Shown: positions 33,706 to 45,603 of the stretch, piece by piece
How the letters are laid out: the number at the start of each line of letters is the position of its first letter
Position numbering within the stretch: position 1 is the first letter of the stretch
NCBI GenBank assembly: GCA_037043235.1
Contig: JAWRVZ010000038.1
Coordinates: 2,000,001 to 2,064,000, forward strand
Reading direction: 5' to 3'
Origin: Rhodeus uyekii
Lineage: Eukaryota; Chordata; Actinopteri; Cypriniformes; Acheilognathidae
DNA: 64,000 nucleotides
Notes under the pieces: generated by a model
Told to the model about the DNA's origin: nothing
Databases searched by the model: none
Seen by the model: the letters and a program-made list of their open reading frames with translations, nothing else
Position numbers and translations under genes: made by a program

Positions 33706-36700
33706 GTATATAGCCTTATTTCTAACTGTTTTGTATGTTTGTCAGACTTTAATATTTAAATTAGTTTGATGATCTGAAACATTTGTCAAAGATAATACTA
33801 GCAAATACAAAATGCAGTTTTTAAATGAAGGTTGTTATTAAGAATTACAAAATCCAAACTTACATGACCCTGTGTGAAAAAAGTATTTCCCCCTGTTAAA
33901 ACATAACTTAACTGTGGTTTATCACACCTGAGTTCAATTTCTCTAGTCACACCCAGGTCTGATTACTGCCACACCTGTTCTCAATCAAGAAATCACTTAA
34001 ATTAAAGGGGGCAAGGTCTTCTTTTTGTTTCTTTTTTTTTTTTTACACAAAAAGTGTGTGTAATAAATATATACATATGCATATGCATGCATACATATGT
34101 CTATTTTTCTCCCCTCCTCGATAGGAATATTAGAAACCAAAGATGCACTAATATTCACAACATCGGCTTAAGGTCAATGATTTTTCAGGTATGAACTGGT
34201 TGTAGAATGCGGTGGTCACTCCCATACATTACCAAACTGACAAAACTGGAGACAGTTATATTTAACAGCAGCGTTAATCTCTATTGGCACTCACCCAGCA
34301 TCCAGACTACACAACATAATTATAATTGTGTTCCTGGGCTATACCAACCCACACTGGTATAACCAGCATTATGGGATTTTTAACTAGACCAGTAAAGCCA
34401 ACACTGACGCAATAATAATTACAATAGTACATTTAAGTGGGACAATAAATGAAAACTGTCATAACTGAAACTGTACCCGCTCACAAGTCAACATACAATA
34501 TTTCTTCTGAACAGATTTAGCCAGGAACTCATAAAATAAAAAAGTCCTTCCATATGCAGGTTAGAGCATCCAGAAATTTTGGACTGTATTATGCCATAGT
34601 TTTATGACTTAAAAGTCATACGGTCTTCGTTCTGTCAGTTAAAATGATTGACAACTATAGCCCGAGGATGATAAGGTAATAGTGTTAATGGTATTTGTAA
34701 CCAGGCCTACAGGCTGCATAGATGCACCTCATTACTTGTTTTATTCTTCTTTTTTTGTGAGCCTGGAACCATGTTATAAATGGTTTTAAAATGTATTCAG
34801 GTCTTTTTAACCCTGGATAAAGCAACGTTTCACACTTTTTCAAAGGGGTTAGCAATGCTTTTAACCCTGGGTTACACTGCAGTGTAAAAGGTATAAAGTG
34901 ATAAAATGTTAGGGCGAGTTGTTTAGGAACAGACAACTAATCATAATGTGCCTAATAAGCTCATTAAATATTCATGAGCTTTATACAATCACAAAAAATT
35001 TTTAATGCTGTTTTGTGTTAAACATATCGAAAAGTGATGTACATGTTCATCTGCTTTTAACCTTTTTTGTCCATGTATTTGTACCATGTTTCCGAAGGCC
35101 TGAGACAGGCCATCTGTGTAAATGTTAAGTCACAACATTTACACAGATGCACAAGCAAATAAACACAAACAGTGAAATGGAACAAATCTAAATGACATTA
35201 GCATGAATTTAAACAATTAAAACTTTCCCAAATGTAAATGTAGATCAACTTACACTTCCGAAAAGGAACATCTTCACCATACGAAGAATCAGATACGCCC
35301 AGAATATGTGGAGCATCAACAGGATGACAAGCATTAAGTTAAAAAAGTAATATCCAAAGAATGGTGGGTAATAGTCAGGTGGGTAAACCCATGTGCAGTG
35401 AATGATCCTGGTATAAAGACACATGAGACAACAGAGATTTTTACAAGCTTTAGTAATCTGTAGGAACAAACAAATAATGTACATACTTGATGTAAATGAC
35501 ACCTGTGACTCTTCATAAGAACTTAAAGAAATCCAAAACAGTAACACACAAAAGTCTCACCAAAATGGAAAGATTATGAGTCGTGTGACTATGAAGACAG
35601 CCGCAAATACCACAAAGATGGCGTTGCACGTTCTTTCCCATTTGGCATAGTTCAAAATCTTGGCGGACTGCAGAGAAATAACACAAAAACAGGTGCAGTT
35701 TCAGCTATACAGCATCCACCATATGAAACTAATAAGAGCATCGGTCATTCAATTTGCACTGTTTGAAGTCACTATGAAATCAAAATGAACAATTCTTGTT
35801 TCGTTATGGAATATTGCAGCATTTATTATACATTATTCGTGTACATCAATATTTTTAATCCATTTTTTATTGATATGCCCTCTTGACCTTAAATTAAAAT
35901 AACTTCCCCTTCTTCTTGCAGCGATGTCTCTTCTCTTCTCTAATGATGTGTTTACTTGCATGAGTGTGGGACAAAAACCTGTCACTCCACAACCATCAAA
36001 CCATCCAATCAATTCCCCATGGACAAAGTCCTGTCTAACATTTTATCTTGTTCCAGAAGCAGTCTCATTCGGATAGAAGTCACAGAGAAGAAAAGACTAT
36101 TGCAACTTTCATTTCATGGTGACAAAATTCATAAACATTAAAGAAGCAAAACTCTAAAAAAAAAGAGGTAAAGTGGCAAAAGCCTATAAAACATAAATAA
36201 TAATCAAATCAAATAAGATTTGTCATATTATCAACCTCCAACAGAATGTCAGAAGAATCGTGAATGAGCATGACCAGGGTCCCGACCCGGATGTAGTTTC
36301 CACACCAGGAGAAAGCCAAGAGTGTCAGTGTGGCCCAATGATGGATGATCTGTTCTTTAAAGTCCTGAAATAAAGATATACTTTTACAAAAAATTTAAAT
36401 GTTCCCAGTCAGTCTCTGTCACAGTGAAAAAAGTAGATGAGATTTGTATCTGAAATAAAAAGAAGAACAAATCAATCTAGTTTTAAATGATAGATTACAA
36501 TAGCTTTTGTTGTGTAACTTTATTTTGTTTCAGTAATGATGAGATGTTTATTCCAGGTCATGTGATAGATGGTTAAAAAAGTTTTCATTTTCAAAATAAA
36601 TTCAAGTACTTAAAATGTAAGGGTATAATTATGGCGAATAAGATCAACATGATACTGACCTTTCGTTTGACATCGAATGTTATTCTGAGCACTAGCGACA

Positions 36701-39700
36701 AATAGAAGCTCATCTCCACAATATAATACCAATACTGCGACTCTAACATGGACTGCAGAAGCAAAAACACAACAATAAGCTCTCAAAGAAATGCACAATA
36801 ACAGGGTATAGCCATAGTTAAACTTTTATGACGGAAAATGTAAAAGACTTGGATTGATCCGAGCTATAATTAAAAGTGAATTTTTATGCAATTCATTGAG
36901 CTTTGAAGAGGCACTTCTTTGAGTGATTATTCTAGGAAACACAAGGTTTTGAGTGCCAATCCGGATGACATCACCGTTCTTTTGATTACAGCCTGGAACT
37001 CAGATAACGAGTGAACAGTTAAAAAAAACCTCCTCAGCTGGGCCAACAAAAGCCATCCTTCTAGAACTAGTGTGTACATTATCTGCCTTATTTATTAGCC
37101 ATGTCGTAACTTTGAGCATTGCGTGAAAACTTTATCGGGGTCGGGTCAAAGTGAGCAAAATCTTGCCTGCTTTTATTAGTGTAGGTAATACAAACAATAA
37201 AATAGTCCTTGGAACAAATACAAGCAAATTAAAGATCTGAAGTCTTGAACATACCTGTTTGGGATAACCATTCCACACCTCCCGCAAATTATAAAACCAG
37301 GGTTTCTGAGAGAAATAGATGAAACAATACACATACTGATCAGCTGGCAGTAAAATCTATGACAACATGGTCATTTTAGACTCTAAACAAACTTTAAACT
37401 CTTTATTTTGACACAATAAATTAGCTTTTTATATATTTATTAATGACAGTTCCTAGAGCTGCAATGGAGCTGTGCTTCTAAGGCATCATCGTAACACAAA
37501 GGCAATCCCTTTTGGAAATCCCATAATGCAGTGGTTCTCAACCAGGGGGCTAAAAGGGCCTCAAGATTGCTTATAATTATTTAAAATGAGCAAAAACAAC
37601 TAAATATCAAGATATTTCATCCTCTCAACAACTATTTCTTTTAATTTGAAGAACCAAGATTCCTACAGTCATGGAAAACCTGATATATAAGGAAGCCTGA
37701 TTTTCTAACCCTGGAAAAGTCAAGAAATGAAGCATTTTTATAATGAATATACAGTTTTCTAGTTTTGCAAAGCTCTAAAATATTTTGCCAGGTATAAAGC
37801 GAGTAAAAATTGATTTTTATCCTCATTCTTTAAATCATAAAAAGAATGGGATCCCTTAAGAAGCCAGCTCTGATTCAGCTCTTCTGGAATCATTAATTTT
37901 TATAATTCTATTTATTTTAGTCTATGTTACTTTTTAACTTTACAGAAAGCGTGAGTGTCCTAAGGTTAAAATAACTCCGAAAACAAAACTAGGAAGCATT
38001 GTTGTGGATAATAAGGTGCTTTGAAGTCAAAATGGTTGAGGATAAATCACTGCCATAATGCATTGCAATATTTAAATCAAGTGCAAGTATATGTATAAAT
38101 CATACAGTACCAAAAGGAAGAATCAGTACAAAGAGAACTATGCAAAAAGGAACTAGTTTAACCAATGTTTGTGTGAACTAAATTCTATTAAAATCAATCA
38201 TTATGTAGTCCCACAGTGTTCATCTGTCGCAAGCTTCACACACATTCGGTTTTTTAACCCCTGATCACAGAACGGGTACAATGGTCCTAATCATGTCAAT
38301 CATCTGTGTTTTCAGACCTTTCTTACATCAGAATCAGATATACATTAACAGGTACATTTTAAAGAAAAACTGAGAAGAGGAAGTACATAAACTTACATCA
38401 TGCAGGGCTATGATTCCACCAATGAACGCCCCAAGATAAAACACCATTCGCCAACTATAGAAAAAAAAACAATAGTGAGTAACGCTCATAAGATCAGGGA
38501 TTACATTTAGATCACAAAAAACTAACCAACACTAATCTGGACAGTGAGACCACACTGCAAGTAAGCAACTACTTTGGCTTTTTTAAGTGCATTGCAAAGT
38601 AAGCATTAACAATACTTCTACAGTATTTATTAATCGTAACATCTAATTTTACGCTTTTCAGGTCAAAAGATAAATCTGTTAAACATTAACATGTTAATAC
38701 TAGTCATAAAAGTATATGAAACTGCTAAAGGCGCATTTTGTTCGTCATCACTTGACCCATTAATACTAAAACCTACTCACTTAATTACATTGTTTAAAAA
38801 CTGCTAGATCACTAGTTTATCGTCATTATGCGATAATATCTGACAAAATTGAATGCAGCATTTGACCAATCACAATCAAGTATTCCAGACAGCTATGGAG
38901 TAAGTCATATTAGTTTATGTGTATTTCATACCTTGCCTCTCTGAATTTTTTCAGAACACTTGGACGGTCCTGGTTTCGTCTCCTCCTGAACCAGCGCTCC
39001 ACTTGTCTACTTGACCAATTGCACTTTTTACACAGGCCATCGATGTCTGCCTGATAAGAGATGGTAGAGATCAGAAGGGTGAGTTAGACATCGAGACATT
39101 GTTTCATACAATGCGTTGTTTATTACGATTATAAAAAGTGGTGAAATAATTATGGCTTTATTTTACCAAATTAATTACAAGAAAATTACCCACTTTTGAC
39201 AAATTTACTACATTTTAAGGGTGTATAATTAAATAAACATTAAAATAAATATTAAAAACAAATATTCTTATCAAACACATCTAGTCAGACTATTACATGA
39301 CTAGTTTAGCATCAATTCGTGAAGTAGCCAAAACTGCTTCTTTAGATGATGAACCAAGTATTTGGTATGGGTTGATGATTTAATCTAATAATTATTTTTT
39401 TTATTCATAAATCTGATAAAAGAAGTTGTAATAATACAGTACAAGAATTAAGTCTAAATCTTAAATGTAAGTAAGATTTAATATGCATGGGTATATGGAT
39501 TAAAAACAAAAACCATCCTAAATATTAATCATGCCATTTGGATGGAACTGAAAAAAAAGCTTCAGAGAATCTTGCCTTAAATGACGTCTTAAACAGTGAT
39601 GCTCCCCCATGACCAAGCCACGGGCCACTTTAAATCTGATGAGGATCTGAAGTTCAGAATGATATGTAATTAAGTGAGAGAAGTAGACATTACCTGGCCA

Positions 39701-41741
39701 GGGTTTTTTGACTTTGTATTGAAATAATGTTCAAGAACAGCATTGTGCTCCACTTGGTATCTGGTCTTCTCTGAAACGCCAAGCGAAGCTGCAAGTGGTG
39801 TCGCTATTAACCTAAACAGACAGACATTAGCAGACCATTAACCTTTGACCTTTTTATTAAGTATATGTGAGCATTTTGTTCCAAACATGAATAATCCCAA
39901 ATGCATTTTTTTACATCCTTCAAAATAATTATATTCAAAACTTGCAAACCAGTAGCTAAGTTGGTTTCAAAATAGTGTAGCCTTTCTAGTAACAAGCTAC
40001 CTTTTAGTTGCAGACTAGCAGTGCTGCAGAGCAAAACTCTTCCCTGACAAAACAAATCAAGAAAGATTATGCTGATCTTAAACCCTGACCAGTTAAAAAG
40101 AGGCCAAAACACTCTAAAACTATCCGATATACCCAAGTCTGACCAGACTGAGAGATGAGAAAATTAGCACATTTTAGCATTAGCGTTAGCATTTTATTTA
40201 GTCAAATTAGCATCATATCTAGTTAAGATTTAGTGTTGGTAACCGTGTTTAGAACTCTGTGGGTGCGTCTCAATCAACTCCCTAGTAATCAGTTCACTGA
40301 TTAGAAAGTAGGCCATTTTAAGGGCTGTCTCAATCACAGAATCCTTTCAGTACACCGAAACGTGCGGTACAACAAAGTCCCACAATGCACCGTGAAAACC
40401 AAGAAACAGCATTGCTCACGATGTTTCACTATGTGAACGTGAATCACTTGAGCCAACTCAATATACAATGACACGCAATAGATATGATTACATTATATTT
40501 CGGAATAAACAGGTGGCTAAACAGGTAATAAACTTATTTTAGCTAACTTTTAAAATAAATTAAACAATCTAAGAATGTATTTATCATAATATACTTTTCA
40601 TAATAGCAAACAAGACATCTGTGCTACTGTTAAATTTTAGTAGTGATGTAGTACATCAGAGGGATTGCCATGTCTCCAGGAGCTGATTGAGATGAGCCCT
40701 GTATCTTAAATTTAGTTTATTAAGTCAGAACCCCTCATTTCTTATGTCACACATCCACACACACACCGATATATATAAATAAATATTTTTTCCTTTAAAA
40801 TTAGCTTCTTTTGTTGTTTTATAACTTGATCATATCTGTTACAAATTCTCATGCTGACCGTTGAAATAAATACCCTGGAGTATCAATCAAATTTTCATTT
40901 CCTGGAACATAATCACAGAAATTCCTCAAGTGTCGGTAACTCGCCTTTCAAACAAATATCTAACTAGCAGGAAGAGTAAAGCATACGGCACTGTGAAATA
41001 GAGGTTGGAAACTCTGGCATGGTACATTTTTCAGATGATTTTTATTCAATTCTGTATATCTTTTCTTTCTTTTCTTTTTTTTTTTAAACGTTGCTCTATT
41101 GTTGATTTTATTACTTCTATTGTTCTCATTTGCTTTGGATACAAGCGCCTGCAAAATTATTAAATGTAAATTTAACTAACGCTAACAAATGAAAGTGTTA
41201 CAGTTTTATAAATAAAAACAATTGTAGAAAAATAAATTAGGCACAAATTTTCATCTATTTGGATTATTGTGGCTTACTCATTCAATGAGTTTGAGTTTTT
41301 GGTGATTTCTTCATGAAAATAAATTATAAATAAAATAATTCAATTTTTAATCCTACTTCCTCTCTTTCTTGTCTTAATTCACCCTCTCAACAACTGTTTG
41401 TTCCCTTTTGAAGAACCAGCGTTCCTACATTCTTGGGAAACTAAGAATCTGAAAAAGTCAATTATTTTTTCAAATTCTCACGCTGGTTGTTGAAATAGAT
41501 ATCTTGGAGTGATCGATCAAATTTTAAGTTCCTGCAACATAATCACAGAAATTCCACAACCGACTCACCTTTCAAACAAGTATCTGATTAGCAGGAAGAC
41601 TAAAGCATACGGCACAGTGACGTAAAGGTGGGAAACTCTGGCATAGATGAGTCCTTCCTCGTCTTTGAGATCGGCCCAAGTGAGGTTCCCCGGCAGCCAC
41701 AGCCGGTCCCACCACAACCACTCACCAATCATACCAGTCAT
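30695..41741 (-). CDS. cers3: ceramide synthase 3 (complete, ten coding exons)
   Basis: Multi-pass ER enzyme that N-acylates sphingoid bases with fatty acyl-CoA to make (dihydro)ceramide; CerS3 in mammals handles very-long and ultra-long chains. Exons: 41569-41741, 39694-39811, 38932-39050, 38397-38454, 37255-37305, 36660-36752, 36236-36364, 35561-35667, 35254-35407, 30695-30826. The joined frame is 1134 bases (377 residues; human CERS3 has 383). Seen: the N-terminal helix, a Hox-like domain (about 70-132) with RQVERWFRRRRNQDRPS, and a TLC domain (about 135-332) with the Lag1p residues H212, H213, H239, D240 and D243. The acidic tail DERSDNEEDEEEDGE has likely phosphorylation sites. Several segments look as much like CerS2; the name rests on position between adamts17 and lins1. 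Confidence 0.92.
31026..31165. repeat. partial copy of a CTTTACAATAAGGT-ended MITE
   Basis: Begins aaacactttacaataaggtc and continues with gttaatgcattaattaa motifs, as in the complete copy at 59848-60140. Confidence 0.55.
32403..33245 (+). pseudogene. decayed Tc1-like transposase
   Basis: An ATG at 32403 opens MDNRKRRRELSEDLRTKSVE and stops within 20 codons. Later pieces in other frames include a helix-turn-helix remnant, and YLNPIEHLWRDLKIAV (33121-33170) carries the third catalytic residue region. Multiple stops and shifts make it non-coding. Confidence 0.8.
33249..33356 (-). repeat. tRNA-derived SINE tail inserted in the Tc1 transposase
   Basis: Contains gcatttggcagacgctttta and aagcgacttacattgcattt, the tail of the SINE family whose full-length copies are at 43143-43375 and 46226-46392. 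The tRNA head is missing. It interrupts the end of the transposase frame. Confidence 0.75.
33631..33698. repeat. (TG)n-(TA)n microsatellite
   Basis: Starts with a few TG units and continues with about 28 TA units, abutting the right end of the Tc1 element, whose TA target it has probably absorbed. Confidence 0.95.
33863..34030 (+). mobile_element. 5' end fragment of another Tc1-like transposon
   Basis: The words ccctgtgtgaaaaaagtatt, aacataacttaactgtggtt and ctgattactgccacacctgt are the familiar 5' untranslated region of a different fish Tc1 family. It stops before any transposase sequence. Confidence 0.65.
34035..35100. other. cers3 intron 9, right part, nothing further recognised
   Basis: AT-rich intron. 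The frame at 34685-34936 on the minus strand has no recognisable content. Confidence 0.45.
35111..35149. repeat. perfect 16-bp inverted repeat (hairpin)
   Basis: Arms catctgtgtaaatgtt (35111-35126) and its exact complement (35134-35149) are separated by 7 bases. It lies in cers3 intron 9, about 100 bases from exon 9. Too short for a normal pre-miRNA; possibly a MITE relic. Confidence 0.8.
35254..35407 (-). CDS. cers3: cers3 coding exon 9 (last TLC helices)
   Basis: Encodes residues 284-334 and completes Trp283. It includes the loop YPPDYYPP between the last two membrane helices, a region linked in the family to acyl-chain choice, then FFGYYFFNLM and WAYLILRMVKMF. Donor GTAAGT. Confidence 0.94.
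35561..35667 (-). CDS. cers3: cers3 coding exon 8
   Basis: Encodes residues 248-282 (SAKILNYAKWERTCNAIFVV then FAAVFIVTRLIIFPF) and two bases of Trp283. Acceptor ctctgcag, donor GTGAGA. The SAK(M/I)xNYAxW motif is a CerS hallmark. Confidence 0.94.
36236..36364 (-). CDS. cers3: cers3 coding exon 7 (Lag1p catalytic motif)
   Basis: Encodes residues 205-247 in whole codons. It holds the conserved IIHHWAT (His212, His213) and the LIHDSSDILLE block (His239, Asp240, Asp243), the residues needed for acyltransfer in this family. All are intact, so the enzyme is predicted active. Donor GTTGAT is weaker than the others. Confidence 0.95.
36660..36752 (-). CDS. cers3: cers3 coding exon 6
   Basis: Encodes residues 174-204 in whole codons (SQYWYYIVEMSFYLSLVLRI then FDVKRK). 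Acceptor ttctgcag, donor GTCAGT. The QYWYY..E.SFY motif is conserved in CerS proteins. Confidence 0.94.
37255..37305 (-). CDS. cers3: cers3 coding exon 5 (51 bases)
   Basis: Encodes residues 157-173, KPWFYNLREVWNGYPKQ. Human CERS3 has WEVWNGYPKQ at the same place, one of the better supports for the cers3 rather than cers2 assignment. Confidence 0.94.
38397..38454 (-). CDS. cers3: cers3 coding exon 4 (58 bases)
   Basis: Completes Ser137 and encodes residues 138-156 (WRMVFYLGAFIGGIIALHD), the first TLC-domain helix. Acceptor ctatag, donor GTAAGT. Confidence 0.92.
38932..39050 (-). CDS. cers3: cers3 coding exon 3 (Hox-like domain)
   Basis: Encodes residues 98-136 and two bases of Ser137. It contains CNWSSRQVERWFRRRRNQDR, the third helix of the Hox-like domain; its basic residues are known in the family for nuclear import or activity. 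Donor GTATGA. Confidence 0.95.
39694..39811 (-). CDS. cers3: cers3 coding exon 2
   Basis: Completes Arg58 and encodes residues 59-97 (IATPLAASLGVSEKTRYQVE then HNAVLEHYF). Acceptor tgtttag, donor GTAATG. Confidence 0.93.
40842..41020 (-). pseudogene. truncated tandem duplicate of cers3 first coding exon
   Basis: This segment matches 41471-41644, about 625 bases away in the same orientation, covering the 3' half of the first coding exon and some 90 bases of the following intron. The exon part is still open and reads NLYFTVPYALLFLLVRYLFE against HLYVTVPYALVFLLIRYLFE in the true exon. The donor is GCGAGT instead of GTGAGT, homology stops abruptly at 41020, and the upstream sequence is purine-rich on the minus strand with no acceptor. 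It is best read as an exon relic. Confidence 0.8.
41569..41741 (-). CDS. cers3: cers3 first coding exon (N-terminal helix)
   Basis: Encodes residues 1-57 plus two bases of Arg58. The ATG at 41739-41741 was preferred over the one at 41730-41732 because it gives the same eight-residue spacing to the first Trp as human CERS3. It includes EWLWWDRLWLPGNLTWADL, with a glycosylation site NLT, and the first membrane helix. The acceptor ttggacag puts nine UTR bases in this exon. Confidence 0.93.
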
Positions 41742-41759
41742 GACCACAATCTGTCCAAC

Positions 41760-43140
41760 ACAGCAGAAGACAAGCACAGTTTGACAAGATTGCACGCATC
41801 ACATATTACAAATATAAGCGTTTTCACACACTCTGAACAGTGCATTAATTTGAGGAGAAAGGGAGAGTTTATCCAATATGAAAATACACATTCCTGGACT
41901 TAAGTTTTTAACCAGATTTTTTTACTATTGATATCTAAATGTCAGTACATAATTAAATAAACATTTCATTGTAAAGGTTTATGGGGTTCTTGTAAAACCT
42001 TACAAAAAATTTATTTCTCTATATGATTTTTCAATAAGAGATGAGAGAAGATATGGGGAATTACACAGGATATACAGTTTTGGGAAATTGGATGTTCAAA
42101 TTTTGATTAAGAACAACAAAACATTTCTAACAAATTAAAGAGGGTAATACTCACATAATCATAAAATAATAGTCATCTCATAAAATGAAATATTTCTCTG
42201 TAGTTCTAAGTATGATGAACATTTGTGTGCAAAATATATCATTTAAATTGAGAAATAAAATAGTCATTTTACAGGTGACTATATACCCTTTATAGACTTA
42301 TAAGGTGAAATCAGGCTTATTCAGAGATGTGGAATTATGCCATAAACCAAAACAGATCCTTGTTATTTTCATTATTAATATTTTATAGCACTCTCCTGCA
42401 TCCATTTACACTTATATCAGACATGCTATGAAAACATAATCTTGATAATACCACACAATAAAAGGTCAATTATCAGGTTAAACAGGTTGAGATTCTGTAG
42501 CTCTTGTTCTATATACAGTATATATAGAGATTTGTTAAAACAGATATGCCTTAAATCCTTAACTGTAACCCCTTTTTAGAGAATAGTGAAAATGCACCAT
42601 CCAAACTTAAATGGGTGAAATTGAAGAATGCATTGGAATATAGACCTAAGATTGGTCTTTTATTTTAAAGACGACTCTTAGTAGATTATCACTAAAGTTT
42701 AAATTTACTGTAAATCAAATGTACTGTACTGTGATATTGTTGTTTTGATATATTGTGAATGTGCTGTACCAAAAATAGCCACCGGCTGTATCCAACAGGT
42801 TGTTTTTTTTATACAATCTCCTGTAACAAATGAATTGATTTCTGGCAAATCTCATTTCTATCACAAAACAGTCACTAAATATGGAACCTTGAGATTCAGA
42901 CCATTCTGACAATATGCGTTTTCTCAAGATTAGAAAATGTTTTGACTTTAAAGTAGTTAAAATATATATATTTTTAATATGGAACCTGACACTGCCCACT
43001 AGGGGAGGAACCTGCTAAAAATAGAGTACCGTTTCCATGGTAAAGCAAAGTCCAATTTCAAAATGGTTTTCACAGGATGAATTTTGCATTCCTAAGCTTT
43101 CGAATGATTTATGACTACTAAAATACGTGATGCGAAAACT
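41760..43140. other. cers3 5' intron, no gene recognised
   Basis: Lies between the coding start and the likely non-coding first exon. AT-rich; short frames only. Confidence 0.45.
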
Positions 43141-43142
43141 TT

Positions 43143-43375
43143 CCTGTACTTCAAACAGTAGAGCATGGCGCTTGCAACACCAAGGTCATGGGTTCAGTTC
43201 CCAGGGAAATTAACAATATCTGGGAGTAACAGTAGGGCTGGTGTGAACCTACATTTTATTGTCTTGAATTAAAGTTCAGATCAATTGCATCATGTGTCTT
43301 GAATGCAATGTAAGTCACTTTGGATAAAAGCGTCTGCCAAATGCATAAATATAAAATGTAATGAAAAAAAAGGCA
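43143..43375 (+). repeat. tRNA-derived SINE, full length with a 70-bp insertion
   Basis: The head has an A-box-like cagtagagcatgg and a B-box-like gggttcagttccc; the tail is gtaagtcactttggataaaa with gcgtctgccaaatgcataaa. Between head and tail lies a 70-base segment (43217-43286) absent from the copy at 46226-46392 and repeated at 43567-43636. Confidence 0.8.
43217..43286 (+). repeat. 70-bp duplicated segment, copy 1 (inside SINE)
   Basis: Begins tatctgggagtaacagtagg. Differs from 43567-43636 at about three positions; the flanks of the two copies are unrelated. Confidence 0.85.
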
Positions 43376-43566
43376 ATTAAAACAAAAAGAAGATGAAGAA
43401 GAACAAAAAAAAAGAGCCTCTCACTGCCAAGATGGTGACAGTTAACAAAGGATTTGTTGACAGTAAAACAGCTGTGCTTCTACTGAAAACAGTGTTCAAT
43501 ATGGGCAATGCTGACCCGAGGCAAAACCACACACTTATGTATTCACACACACCTGAGACGCCACCT

Positions 43567-43636
43567 TATCTGGGAGTAAAAGTAGGGCTGGTGTGAACCT
43601 ACATGTTATTGTGTTGAATTAAAGTTCAGATCAATT
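43567..43636 (+). repeat. 70-bp duplicated segment, copy 2
   Basis: Begins tatctgggagtaaaagtagg and ends agttcagatcaatt, as in copy 1, 350 bases away in the same orientation. Confidence 0.85.
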
Positions 43637-44224
43637 TAGTGAATTACAGCACCTCACAGCCAAGTTCACACCGCCTAAGTATTAGTTGTGATAAAACAAA
43701 TACAATGAAGCCGATACTAAATACTAAAGGGAAATATTAATGAGGCTATCACAGGTGAAAGCATGTCACAGAGACTGAATTATTACACAATCCTGGGTTA
43801 TTTTAGTTCAGCTTTAACACTGCCTTGTCATTAGGCAAATCCTGGGTATCAGGTTTTAAGATATTAAATGGTACTGTAAATTATGGGTTAGCATTCTTTT
43901 ATTGCATATTTACAAGGTTAAATAACATTGATTGTAAACACAGCATCACAATGGAGTCTCAAAAGTGCGACGAAACATATCAAGCAGGCTTTATTGTGCG
44001 GTCATGTGACCTTATTGACCCCTAAACCCAATTAATTTGATAAGAAATTTGACTTAAAACATTGTAGATAAAACTGTAGTTGATCTGTTTTAGGACTAAA
44101 CGTCTTTTACTATAATTGTTAATATTAGCTATTGCAAGGGAAATTAATTGGCTGATATTTGGCAATTATCAAACAACAGATGTGGCATTTCAAATGTTTG
44201 ATGATAAAGATAGTATACATATAT

Positions 44225-44678
44225 AAACGTTTGGGGTCAGTAAGATTTTTTTAAAAGAACATTTTCATTCAGCATGCACACATTAATTTGATAAAAATGT
44301 GACAGTAAAGAAATGGATAATGTCACAAAAATGCTGTTCTTTTGACCTTTCTATTTATAGAAGAATTAAATGAATCATGGTTTCAACAAAAATATTAAGC
44401 AGCACAACTGTTTTCAATAATAATAATAAGAAATGGTTCTTGAGCAGAAAATCAGTACATTTTGAAGGATCATGTAACACTAAAGACTGGGTTAATGATG
44501 CTGAAAAATCAGATTTGCCATCATACATTTTAAAATATATTGAGATGGAAAACAGTTATTTAAATCATAAAATATGTTAAATATATTGCTGTTTTTACTA
44601 CATTATATTATACTAAAACCAGCCTCGAACATTAAAAAAAATATATTTAAAAAATCTTACCAACCCAAACTATTGAAC
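44225..44678 (+). mobile_element. MITE, complete copy (GGGGTCGGTAAGA family)
   Basis: About 450 bases with inverted ends: aaacgtttggggtcagtaag on the left, and cttaccaacccaaac followed by tattgaac on the right. The interior has family words (atattaagcagcacaactgt, aaggatcatgtaacactaaa) also found at 10970, 46760 and 49190. No coding capacity. Confidence 0.75.
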
Positions 44679-45603
44679 TCAATAACTAGTGGCTGTTCAT
44701 TGGAGTCTGATGATCTGTTAATGTATCTGCTCATTCCTTTAACCGTAACATAATTGTTCCTTTCTTTTATTCTGGCCTTGATCAGGCAGTGTTAGTCTTT
44801 CCCCATGACTGTACTATGACCAAAGAGAATGACCAGAACACCCTGCCCACTGAACATAACAAAGAGTTCAGCGTCTGTTTGAACAAGGCGCAGAGTAAAC
44901 AACGCTGCCTCCACATCACACAGAATTATTATCATCCTTCCCTTCAACCCCATTACTGCCACACACACACACACAACTCTAATGATTCTCTACACTATCT
45001 TTGTTAACCGTTTATGATAACAAGAAACTAGATAGATGAACTGAATAGTTAAGTTTTGACATTACAATCCAGCTTGTAATGCAGGAGTTGTCAATTGAAA
45101 AACACATTTTACCAAATACAACTAATTTCAACACAAATTTCAACAAGAGACCATAATGGTGTTTTGCAATAGCTGAAGTTCAAGCACCAAAGATTTACAT
45201 CCTCAACTTTTTTTTTTTATAGATCTTTCAGGTTCATAAGGGATGCATTTTCACAGCATCTCCATTACAGCTGGTTAAGCGTTTTCTTATCAGTTAGAAC
45301 CAACCGTAAGAGATTTCAGGAAAAAGCAAGAAGAAAGAATTTAATGTGAGCAGATTAAACCAACAGACCAAAGCAAAGACATGAATCTACAAATGAATGA
45401 TAAGAAACGCAACAGAAACAGAAAACCCAACAACACTTTTTTGGGTTTCCACAAGCTCTACTTTACATTAGATACACTTTCCATAAAAGTCTCTTATTTT
45501 CAATATTCTTCTTAATTGTAACTCCAGATCGAAAGTTGTTCTGGTCAATTCACAAGCGGTGGCACTGCATTACACCAAAGGTCAAGAAAACCCACACGCT
45601 TAC

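Noticed and set aside
35111..35149. microRNA precursor
   Set aside because: A 16-bp stem is too short for a normal precursor.
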